Assembly (NCBI RefSeq): GCF_932274485.2
Contig: NC_065879.2
Location: forward strand, 66,919,459 to 66,983,458
Direction: 5' to 3'
Length of the DNA: 64,000 bases
Origin: Patella vulgata
Taxonomy: Eukaryota > Mollusca > Gastropoda > Patellidae
Position 1 is the first letter of the stretch. Each line of letters opens with the position of its first letter. Below the pieces are notes generated by a model. That model was not told the origin of the DNA and made no database searches. It saw only the letters and a list, made by a program, of their open reading frames with translations. Of this stretch, positions 34,834 through 47,400 are shown piece after piece. A program made the translations under genes and the position numbers.

Positions 34834-35417
34834 CGGAGCGAAAAAATTGGGTAAAACGTCCACTCGACACAAACTAGGTCATTTCGGGACTAAAATATGG
34901 TTTAATTTTATTTCAATAATTCGCTTGCGCGTAGAGGTCTTTAGTAGTGGGAGGAAACCGGAGGACCCGGAGAAAACCCACGAGGTTTGACAAGCGACCT
35001 AATCATTGTCACTTACAAACGGGGAATCGAAACCACGCCAGTTGACTCAATGACAGACCTTATGACGCACCGCGCACGTGATAACCATTCGCCCCCCCCC
35101 CTATAGCGCAACATTGTAGGACCTAAATTTTAAATGCAGACAGATATTCACTTCTCAAAACAAATCAAATTGAATTTCTTTGACATTTTAATGTTTTACT
35201 CAAATCAAAGGGGTCTAGCCATTTATAAATATGTGCTGAAAAAATGTTGGATTAGATTATCTCTTGGCATCGATGTTAGTGGATACGAATAAAACAAAAT
35301 ATAATTCAAAACATATGGACGCATATAAACTTCTTTGCATATTTCCCCACTTTTAAAGAAATATAAACATCTCCATTACAGGCTGTACCGGAAATGGGCG
35401 AAATTAAAATGGAGGAG
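34113..35417 (+). CDS. Three homologous 36-nt phase-0 exons of the membrane-protein gene
   Basis: 34113-34148 encodes TVPEVDEIKHEE, 34447-34482 TVPEMDETNHDE, and 35382-35417 AVPEMGEIKMEE. Each follows a pyrimidine-AG and precedes GTAAGA or GTGAGA. The first two are also alike in the flanking introns (TTGATATTTTACAG before; GTAAGAAGACTATA after), so a block of about 334 bp was duplicated. The third is older or has diverged, except in the exon itself. Each is symmetric (0-0), so any can be skipped in frame. The other two frames of the first exon contain stops, supporting this frame. The exons are acidic and probably cytoplasmic if the topology is type II. Confidence 0.72.
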
Positions 35418-38400
35418 GTGAGACCTTACGTTTTTTCTACTTCAGTACATATTGTTGAATGTGAAGTTATTGTGAAGTGAATTTGCCAAATGAAAAACAT
35501 ATATAATTCAAAACATAAAACAAACCGGATAGTTGTGAAAAGAATAAAATCTGATATAAACTTCAAATGGCCATTATTTTAAAACTATGGAAGTCCGTGA
35601 TCTAATTTAACATTGAGGTTTAACGTACTAATTTATGCATCAACGGGTTTAATGAAGACGCTCATACGCCATGCATGTAATGTGTTATGCTGGAAATCTT
35701 TTGCGAACAAGGTCTACGGCCCAATCCTATTTCGAATTCCAACTCATGTTTTTCTTTTATGTGTACACGGGACCTTGGTTTTTCGTACGATCCGAACGAC
35801 TAGACACTTTTCCTCTGTCCTGCACCACTGGCAAGTAGAAACCACACTGGAAAACCCCGGGAATCCCGGAGTCAACGCCTTACTCATTGGAGAAACCCTA
35901 CGAGGTTGGACAGACGACCCTACTCCTTTGTCACGTACAAGCGGGGAATCGAAACCACGCCACTTGACTCAATGAATAGACAACCCAACTCCCCTCTGGT
36001 TGTTGAAAAGCGTAAATGGTGTCCTTAAAATGCCCAGTCAGTAATATTAATTAAAAAGGACACGATCTATTTATTTTGAATGCACAATCAATGATAGGTA
36101 ATGTGAAATTCAAAGATCATAACTGAATGTTTAACATACACACAATATTTAGTCACTAACACAAGATATGTTCTGAGGATGTTTGTCAGACAGCGGAGTT
36201 TCCGTCAGCTCTTCTATGTTGCTATGTTTACACCGTCGTTCAACTACCTTCGCTGCCTGTTTAATTTTAAATCGCTGGTTCATTTCCAATCCAATTCTGC
36301 GGTTATCGCTGGTCCACTAATCCGAAAGACATATTAGTGCCTGGAGGTAAAAATGATTTAAATTTTGTTCTGTTATAATTATCGAAGATTATATTTCGAA
36401 ATTTATTTTTTTGGCAATACATGTACTTCTTTAATTTTGTTTTATTTCCATGTAATAGTATGTATGACTACCAGTAATTTTTAGGATTAAATAAAAGATC
36501 TTATTATTAATTTTGAAATCTTTCAACCTCTTCGCTAGTTATATACATCTATCGATTTGTATCTTGTCGAGGAGAAGAATGCCAACCTTCTGTCTTGTAG
36601 CGAAAGAGCGTTTGAGATTGTAACCCCAAAATATCACATTAAATGAAATGAAATGAAATGGGGTTTAACGTCCAACAAAATATCACATTAAATTTATAAT
36701 AATCTCACTGCTCACTGTTGCGTGCTGTTTCATTTTCAATTTATATTTTATAATCTGATATTAGTGACTGATGTCAATTCACATTTTATTTCTGATATCG
36801 GTGATCGTTCTTTTTCTTCCTATTTATTTACAATAATGATTATTATACCGATACTGATGAATTGTAAATATATTTTAATCAAGTTATCAACATGGGGTAT
36901 GTATGTCTAAATTTCTTCAAATTCCAATTATTCTGAAAGATTTCATTACTTTACTATCAGTTATTTCCTTTATTATGGCATTGCCTTGCGTATCTGATGT
37001 GGCCTGTTTCCACGAAAGAAATTAAAGGTGATGAAACACGTTTTTATATATTTTAACAACAGACTATGATGACAGCTATTGGTATTACTCTTAAGGTGTC
37101 GCTGGAATGGCGACATCTAGAATTTTATGGACTCGCTGTTATCATAATCTATCTCTTGTTGGAATTGACCAGGGGTGGCCAAGCTTCTACATACCATTCG
37201 CCAATTTATTCACACACGAATTCAGTTGTGTATTACTATTAATATTGCTAGAATTTTTGCTCTTATAATGATAGCATTATATTGTATCAATTAATATCGC
37301 TGACAAGTTAGTAGATTCACATATTTGTACTTAAATCAAGTTAGCGAATGAGTGACAGATGGTTACATAAAAAAAGAGTTATAATGTGGTAAACATTCAA
37401 TTCTAGGTTGATAACAGATATTTCATGGGAAGTTTCTCCAGTAAATTTCCATTACCATATAGGGGTGGGTTTCGACGTAATTTGGCTCAATTAACCAATC
37501 TTTCTAATTATTTACATCATATTTAACTAATTAGATAATTGAAGTTCCAAAACCCAAGCTACAAAACTATCATATTTGTGAGCAATCGCCAGACAGCAGA
37601 CAGGTTCTGGAAGGGAAAAGATGTAGCAGTTTCTATCAGTAGACTCACCCAGTGAGCCTGACTGGCTAGTGTTTTAGAATGACTTTAGTATTGTAAAGTA
37701 TGGATACTATGCTTGTATCCATGTACTGTATCCGGCTATGTTATATAAAATGTAAAAACGAACTGTTGCATTGTTATTCCTGGAAAGACAAACGTCTTAA
37801 GAAAACAGTAAGAAGTAAATACACAACGTGGAGGGGAAGCAAAGATAGCTACTGACAAATTCTAGACGATCACAAGGCTACTAAGATATGTAGTAAGAAC
37901 AGATGGAGGGTCGTACGTAGGATGTGGCGATCGGTTTTCCAACGCCCGCTCTCCACGTCTGACGAAAGACCCATGGTGCTACAGTTGCGCAAACGCGTAT
38001 TGAACAGTTACGGGGCGATTTTAGAACAAAGGTCCAATTTTCCTAGTTTGATTAATTTACATGTAAGCATATTTTTTTTTCAAATGAAAACAGATTAATG
38101 TGAAAGAAGATAACATTTGCTGGAGAGGATGTGCACGAAATAATAAAATCTCTAAAAATAATGAGTAGGCTTATTGTATTAATTCATTATCACAGGATAC
38201 AATGCGTCACTTCCAATCATTGAACGCGCCACGTTTGCCGCATGCGCGGGAGGCTGGCCATTCCTGGAATAGAGAAACACATGGACTTCTGACTTCTGTA
38301 CCCAACGATCTAGTAATTTCAAAGGTTGAGACACAAAATTCGTCAAGTAATCGAACATAAAGTGAACTGAACGATTTAATACATTTACATTTTAAAAGGT

Positions 38401-41400
38401 GATCAAATTGTATTAAAATATACACTGTATACCTTTAACTTTACAGAACATACCTCCTGGTAAACAAAACGGAGATGTTGAGAGTGGGAACGTGACAAAG
38501 GAAACGCATACTACTATGCCTACCACTAATGAAACGCATACTACTAAGACTACCACTAACGAACCGCAAGGTAAGTCTAAACCAGTAATTATTGACAGTA
38601 CATAATGATCTTCTTCGTATGCCTTCCTTGTGGCTATTTACACAGTAATGGGACATATTACTCCCAAGAGAAAGATTAAACGAAATGTAATAATAGATCA
38701 TTTATCTATTTTGATTCATACTAAGGGACCATTTTATGAATTTAAAATTCATATATTGGGATAGCTTAGCATGTTTGCTCCTTCATATGAGTGTTTACGT
38801 AACAGTACCCAGAGATAACAAAAAAGAACCACAAATATTGCATGATAAATAATGACCAATTGAGGTTTAGAAATGACTGTTCGACCTTTTTAAGTTAATA
38901 GTATGTTATTTCCAACGTATAATAACTTTGAATGGACTGCTTATTCCCATTACTTTTAAAATTATAGATGAATTATCAATTGGCATAACTCGGATGGAAA
39001 ATAACAACTGTTATATCTCTACAACATTTAATTTCTTGATTTAATTATTTACAATAATTTTTATTCAATCTATGAATTATGTATTAAACAACAAATAACA
39101 AAATAATCTGTTGCCAAGCTTTCGTCAAAATAAATGCTGGATTTTGTTCTTTATATTGGATGGAAATGTAGTAACGTTATCGAATATCAATAACTGGATG
39201 GAAAATAACGTTATCAAAAATGTAATGGATGGAAAATAACGTTATCAAAAATGTGACGGATGGAAAATAACGTTATCATAAATTCTAATGATTGAAATGG
39301 CAACAAATTCCATGTAGATTAGATGTGTAAACGTGATATAGAGCAGAATAGCAGACCTCGTCCCTGAGCCTCGATTTGGACGGAACCAGGAACCCGGATG
39401 TTTACATTCTGAACAGGTGCCCCAGCTTCAAAAATCGATCGTTACTATTTTGCGAACGTAACGAAACGGATGGAATGTGAAAACATGAGGAATTGATAGA
39501 TTTACCGAAGTCGCTTTTTTGTTTTCTTTATTCTACCCAATAGCGAGTCTTATTCGCTTCCGTTTTCGCGAAAAACCGTTCCTTGTGAGAAGTTACGAAC
39601 AAATTTGGAATGCATTTCATCCGAAGTCAACGTTATGTGTTTGCGGATGGAATGAACTGTACGTCAGTGACGTTCGACATTTTTTTAGTGCAAAACTAAC
39701 ATGAAAATGATTCCCAAATACAGAATAGATCGGTAGTCTGTAGGGTTATGTATATTGAATTTTTTATTGGTAACGGCTTTGCACCGTATACCAAAATGTT
39801 CGTTATGACCCAAACTTTTCGGAATCTGTCGGTGCCAATTCTTTAATTCAGCCAAATTGACCGTTACAGCTGTTGCGACAACAATATACGACCACATTTC
39901 AATGTGAGTGTATAAAAACATTGTTATTGTTTATACTCCGATAAATTTGTTGGTAATCTCGTGTATCATATGGCTATCATTACACAGTGAATATTTTTCT
40001 AAATAAATACATGCCTTCTTTAAGTGCTACCAAACGTGACGTCATCAAGAGAGGATAGGTCGTGGTTACCATGGCAACCGCATTTAAAATAGCATCTAGG
40101 TATAGTATGGATAGTCTCAGGGTACTACAAATGGTTTTTTCAACCGAGGAGCATAACAAACCTGATCACCATAACAATATATCTTTTTTCAAGGCTAAAA
40201 ACGTTGAAATTGATGGTTGCCAATGCAATAGCTGTAACGGTAACTTTGGCTGAATTTAAAAAATGGCAACGACCGATTCCGAAAAGTTGGGTCAAAACGA
40301 ACATTTTGGTATACGGTGCCAAGCGGTTACCATTTGTTTCTACAAAACTGATTTGAGGTTCATAACCCTACAGACTATAAGACATACTTTATGCTTAATT
40401 CTACCAAATTCTACCAATGTGAGGGCACTTATTGTAAAATATCAACGCTTAGACACTTTACAAAATGTCGAGCGTTACGTTGTTGTCTTGGATGGAAAAT
40501 ATGAAAAAAATATGAGAAAACTGAAGGAAAGATATTGTTATTTTACAGTGGCTAGAGACGGTGGTGTTGTCTGAAGCCTTATCCAATAGGTACTATTTTT
40601 CGGTAGTTTGGCTCCATCCAAATTATGAGGGTTTCCAATTGTTTTTTGAGAAAAAATAATATGTAATTTTCATGCAGGTATTTTATATTATCTCACATCC
40701 CATACATCAATAAGGAACAATAACAAAATAATAACAAAAATAAATATATTTTTATTTTCAAAATGTTCAAGTTGACTGCTATGTTTTGTCCCTTTACTGT
40801 GCAAAGAGCCGTATGGTAATTATGTGACGTAATGTGTAAGTTATGGCGTCATTAAATTTTTATGGCACAGTTGGCAAGGTAGATTTACCTGTTTGGCGTT
40901 TATGAACTGCTCCCCGATCGATTCATTAAAATTTAATTGAACTTTTACAACCAGATATATATACATGCAAGAAATGTCATTCTTTGAAAGCTGATAAAAC
41001 TTATTCTAAAAATGGTGTCGTGATGTCGTCTTTATAAGGCGACATCCCAACAACTCGACATCACGATATTTTAACCCGACTAACCGACATCACGCCACTT
41101 TTACCCAACAATAAGGCATTTTCACCCGACAACACGACATTAAAAATGTCGTAATGTGGCGTAAAAATGTCGTATTGTCGGATGAAAATGACGTGTTGTC
41201 GGGTTGTCGCCCATGCTTCTCTCAGTCTCAATACAATAATTATATTCACTGATCCTGGTGTTGGTCAAGAAAGTTCCCCGGGATTTTGCAGCGTGGTTTC
41301 TCCATGTCGGTAGTGCAGGACGAAGGGCCTGCCCCCCCCCCAAAAAAAAAACAAAAAACAAAAACAAAAACAAAACAAAACAGATTAAAGATTAAACTTT

Positions 41401-44400
41401 CACAATATTATAGTTTACAAGGGATTCATATAGCGCTAAATCGCGCACCGAGGTTTTAAGTATTTTAAAACTACAAAACCGAATTTGTCCCTATATACTT
41501 TATTTAGTATTAGTTCATGTCATGTCTACGTTTGTTGACAGGTCCGTTAAATGTGATATGTAATTAATATATAATTTGAGCTTTACCTACTTTTCTTTTA
41601 CAATCCTGAAAGTAAAATTAATACGCTTGTAAATGGCTATTGATCGATGACCATAATATTGTCCTATTTCCTCGATAAGATGATCCTCAATCTAAAATAT
41701 GGTTTTGTCAATAAGAAAATGTAATATGCTTTGGAAACTTTTTTTAAAGTCAGAAGAATATGTACAATCACTTTCAATAATTGCTTTCAGTTAGAATAAG
41801 ATACCCTGGTTATAAAACCTGGCATTAAGATAGAAACTGATATTTATTATAAAACATATATCTATTCATATCCATTTTCATGTGTAATTTATCCAAGTTT
41901 ATATATTGGTATTGGTTTCAAATGGTTTACTCAACGAGAAACTAATCACGAAATGCTTTTTTAAAACTTTTTTTCTATCGTCAAATTGCATGTACATGTA
42001 GCTATCAACTTCTGTCTATATGTCAATACATGATACAGATGCCTTAAAGATAACCCGGAGTGCTCAAAGAAAGTCAGACTTCAAATGAAATACAATATCA
42101 CAAGCTTACTTGATATCCAACGGTGTTCTTATAGTCTGGCATATTTGAAACGTCAAAAGAACGAACAGACCGATTAAAGTATTAAATAATGAGATTAAAG
42201 GGGATAGCACATTGAAGGTAAGAAAAATCCATTATGAGAAATATATAATTCAGCGACCTATAGATTCATTTGACCAAGCCTAGCAACAAATCAAAACTGT
42301 CAACCCCTTTCAATATTTTTATTCAGATGATTGTGACATATTGAAAATACCCTAAACCAGCATTAATGTATTGAAATATCAATGGATCGAGAGAATATCG
42401 CTAAACTCAGCCCGCATTTAATTATTTGAGTCATGCAGTATCGACAGGACTTATTGAGAGGAATACACTTCGAGAAAATATCCGACAATGTGATTTCGTG
42501 TCAGATTACGTAAGCCCGTCTGCAATATACCGGGTGGTGCCGAAAAGTAGAACGTTAAACCCATTGCATGCGTCCATTTTATAAACATTTTTAGAGTATT
42601 AGATACCATTTCTAGTCAGCATCTTGGTATAAACTAGAATCTAAGCTAAAATTTATAACGATTTTCTCTACAATATAAGCAAATGCAATGGTTGTATATC
42701 AACAAACAGATTTTTTTCCCATACTGGCTACTCAAAGAATTTACTCTTGGAATTGATTTATTTACCAGTGGAGCTTATGTTAAAAAGGATTTAAAACACA
42801 AATGCGTACATATCAGAGGGCATCGCAACTATCGTATGCTCGTATCTAGTTAAACTAATTATACAGTGTATTTTTTTTTTTTTTAAAAAAAGACAACTGT
42901 TTAGTTAAAGACTCAGTGCGTTATTTTAGCTATATATAACCCCTTGCTAACTACAATATTGTGAAAGTTGAATCTTTATTACGAATATCAATCCAAAAAT
43001 CGCCCAATTCCGTTTAGTATTTACAAAGATGTGTCGAATTGAAAATTCTATTGATCTATGCTGATCCCTATCGTAACAAGATGGCCGCCATTTTTATTTG
43101 CCGTGAACAAAATTAGTGGGTCTCTTTTAAATCCGAGATTCCAAGCCAGGATACTATCTAGCGTTGGTATTATATACTCTTAAAAAAAGTAGGGGATATT
43201 CAGAAACAATACAAAACTGTGGAAATGCGCTGCTGTTTTTATTAGAGGTAACCAGTGTAAGTTAATAACAGACCAATTCTCTTAATGATGAGTAATTGCT
43301 CCACCAATCCTCAGACATTCAGCAATTCGTCGTAGCATGCTCCTAATCAACCGTCCATTCACGATTTGGGGCAATCTGACCAACTCCTCTTGCAGTGCCA
43401 CGGCCAATTTTTTGCAGTGTTGTCGGTTGACGTTGACGTCGACGAACACGTCTCCCGATCAAATGAAACGTAACACACTAAAGCAAAGATACCCTCCCAC
43501 GTGTATGGCGCTATTGCGTGGCGCATGTGCAGCTCAGTGGTTCTGTTGGGGCGATAATTTATTCATCTGTGAACATACCCTCAAAGCATGTCAAGTGTCC
43601 ATGACTATTTATCATACAACAACCTGCATATGTATTTGCATCTGCATATCCCCTATTTTTTTTTTGAAGAGTATAGTTTTGCCCTCAAGTGGCTATTTGT
43701 TAATGAAATTTAAAATGATTGTGCATTAATTAATTATCAATATCTTGACAGTTTGGCTTCACACCATTTCTCATTTATGTCTAATGTCTAATAATCCAAT
43801 ATTATCGGGGAATTGGGTAGCCGAGTGGTCCAAGGGGTGCGCTTTAGATCACGAGGTTTGCCAATGAGTCAATTGGCGTGGTTTCGATCTACAGCTTTCA
43901 ATAATTGTGACGCTTAGTCGTTTCCCAAACTACAAAACTCCATGTATAGCCTAATCAAACAACCCCTGTTTATTGAAACGGCAATAATAATAATAATAAT
44001 AATAATAATATATTTTTGTCTGGCAATCGACCAAATGTTTTACAATTGTCGAGGAGAAAATACGAAATTGTTTTCATTTATAACAGTTGCTGAAACAGCA
44101 CCGAAAAATGGCGATGGTTGTTCGTCAACGGAAGTTCATATGTTTGACACTGAGAATAAGAAGGAAAACGGAGGCCCCTGTGGCAGAACCGCCAAGATTT
44201 TCATCTCTATAGGAATCGTAATCGGCGTAGCCCTAACGGCTGTTATAGTCTACTATACAGGTAAGATTATGATCTTATCCAGACCACAGTTACGAGAGAG
44301 AGAGAGAGCGAGAGAGAGAGAGAGAGAGAGAGAGAGTAGTGTTCAGAGAGTTAGAGTTAGCAGCCAAACCTGTGCATGGTGCAAACATTCCACCAACGTG

Positions 44401-47400
44401 AATATTGTTGGCCTCCGTTAAATATAAATTGGGTCATTTTTGACAAACTGGATAGTTTTATGGATAGGACAAAATGGTCATATCTCGGTTATTTCCCAAC
44501 GGATCTTTGCCGGGTTTTCATTTTGGGATTCTTTGGACGAATTCCATATGTGGTCTCACTGACGCTTACTCAAAATTCGGAAGTTTACTCGATTATTTTT
44601 AGAATCAAATATTTGCGAAAGTTTTCTTTAGTATTATTTCGACATTCAAGATGGCATATATCCGTCACAATTTGAGATATCAAGTTGAAACTTGGTAGGA
44701 ATAAGAAACAGTTCGACGCCTTCAATTTTTTGTGACGGCTTCTGGAAACTTTCGTAAATCACCGAGGCCTCCCGATTTTTCCCGAACATGGATTTTCTCT
44801 CCATTTTAAAACTAGACTAAAATGACATATGGTGGTGTTAGCCCAGATTATTTCATTTTCAGACACACTGTTTAACATTTTCAACCGTTTAGCCGCTACA
44901 TTGGCTAAAACCCCTTCAAATCGATATTCAGCCGCCATTTTGATTCCGATTTTGGCAAACGTTTTTTCGTTTTGAAGCCAAGCAAGGTGGCAACAATTCT
45001 TAGGGAACCGATTATTGAATTCCAATTATGTTTATTTCCGACTTTGTACTTCAATGATCTTTGACCTATACATATTAGATTACATTGACTATATCAAAAA
45101 AAATAGATCTTGAGGTATAACTTCCGGTTTTATTAAGAGTTGAAAATGTTAGGTTTATCCACGTTAATAGGTATTAGATGATAGTATACTCAATAGTGGA
45201 CTTAACCTGGCGTAGCATGGCCTGACCAGGCGTGACTTTGTCAATAGCGTATAATATGCAGAAGATATATAAGTAATATTTTTTTTCAAACCAATAATGG
45301 TAGAAATTATTAAAGCAAGGGAGCGAAGTGTTTCCATGTATCATGCATATGACACGGAATAAAATCTCTACCCATATTCTTGATAAAGGCTATTAAAGTC
45401 TTGAATATAAAAGTGAAATGATGACACCACGAGACGCATTTAGCCGAAACACGTCAGTACTCTTTCGGAGCTCTAGTTATTATTGTTATTATTATTGTAG
45501 TGCCAGGAGTTCGGGGTGGTGAAATTGAAATTAATAACGAAAAGGGTGAAATAACTGCAGGTAAGTTTAAACTTTAAGTTAAGGGCCTTGAATAGTCTAA
45601 GACACGCACTAACTTTTCAACACCAATTTTATTAAGACTTTGCACCCACACTTGTTCCATGTGTAAAATAACCCAGAGGACACACAACAATCCGACCGTT
45701 TGTTGTGTAATAATGAGATACGGGTGGAAAGAAAAAAAAAACTATTTATAGCATACGAGAAGATTTTCTGGATCTAGATCAGTTCTTGAATAAATTATGA
45801 CCTCGTACTGACTTTCTCCGTATGCAAATGAGCTTCGCCGTAGATCCAATATAAGGTATATGTTCTAATACGCGAAATTCTATTATGCATTTGTCTATAA
45901 TGCAAAATGCAGAACATCAGAAGTGTAATGTGCAAAATAACTATTATACTGTATTTTGTATTATTGAAAAGTGCGTTCTGTATTTTAACACTGTGACAAT
46001 GGTATTGTGGGGCAAAAGAAATTTCAAATTGTAAAACTAAAATACGTATTTTGAAATACAGACATATATGCAGTTTGTACAGTGAACATTGAAATAATAT
46101 TGGCAAGGACACCAATCAAAAGTTAAATCCTATTTTATTAGCTTAGATTTGAGCTCTGTAATTCGCCCTAAAAACTAATATTTTTATTGTTTATTAAAGA
46201 TACATTATGGGAGATTAGATAAAGAGCTGACAGTTCTCACTATAATAGGTAAAACTAGATAATGTAAAGGCAATTTGCTGAAAAATTTCAGTCAAATTGA
46301 TCCACTATGAACCGAGAATTAAGCGATTGAAATTTCGGTCTAGCCTTGATTATCATTACTAAAGTCTGTACGATAAAAATATAGTCTCGATCATGATTAA
46401 ATTATGAATGGAAGTCGAGCAGCAAATGGGATCATAATCCAATAAATATCACAGGCTAGCGATGCCATCGAGAGTTGATTATGGTCTGGATAAGTTAATT
46501 AATGTCTAATTAATAATTTAGATAACATTTCAGGCCTAAAGAAAGACCTGCAATTAGCAGATTTAGCTCATGCATAATGTATGTTTAATGCGTTTACAAC
46601 TGTATCATTGAAAAACATAAGACGATGGGCATTTTGAATCCAAACACTCCACACAACGGAATGAATTCATTTACTGGAAAGAATCCAGACTTTGGGTTTG
46701 CGGCAATCATAACCGAATTAGAACAATAATATTTTAATAAATAACACTGCTGTGCAATAACAAGTTGTATTTGGCCAATTCTGACCGCTGGAATATTACT
46801 TTATCATTTCAGGACAAATTGGTGGCAATGGAGGTAACTTTCGTGTATTTTATATTTTATTTTATTTTGTTTATTAGTACAAAATATACTTGTATGTGTA
46901 TTTATATTCATGTTTAAATCCTTTATTTAAATATGAACACCTTAAATGAATATGGGTACTCAATTATGTCTTGAACGTTCCGAACTGACGGAATGACAAT
47001 AGAGTAACACTTAATCGGCGTCCTTTCAGTCCCCAATAACTGTGGCGAAGGTAGAATCGTGACGCAATCAAACGTATTAGCTATGGTAATTGTTCGAGAT
47101 AATATCACTGGGTTGCGAGAATTATTTAACGTGTAGCCAATAGTATAGAAGTAGGGTTTTTCGAACGACTAGACGCCTTTTCCTTGCCAGGTTCTCCGTC
47201 CTGCACCACTAAGAAGGGGAAACCACCCTGAAAGATCCCGCGGAACTTGCTCGGCCAACACCGGAATCGAACCCATAGACCTCATGGTTAGCGAACCTTT
47301 GCAATGTTCATTAAGCCACAGCGACTCCGATGCGTTCTAGTGATAAGGTCTAGGTCTACATGCCATTACACTGATTTGTTATTTTGAATTTATTGACTTT

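Noticed and set aside
36179-36340. 52-codon frame starting MFVRQRSFRQ with a nearby GTAAAA donor
   Set aside because: It stops before the donor, shows no domain, and has no link in phase to the gene.
37073-37105. 33-nt exon-like segment between TTAACAACAG and GTGTCG
   Set aside because: The donor is weak and the peptide TMMTAIGITLK does not resemble the neighbouring acidic exons.
43337-43729. 130-codon plus-strand frame, with a relative at 53245-53622
   Set aside because: Both are the reverse side of the Tc1-derived MITEs; the meaningful reading is on the minus strand.
43813-43897. tRNA-gene-like A-box and B-box
   Set aside because: The same head occurs on SINE-2 copies with a body and tail, and no clover-leaf with paired acceptor ends is visible.
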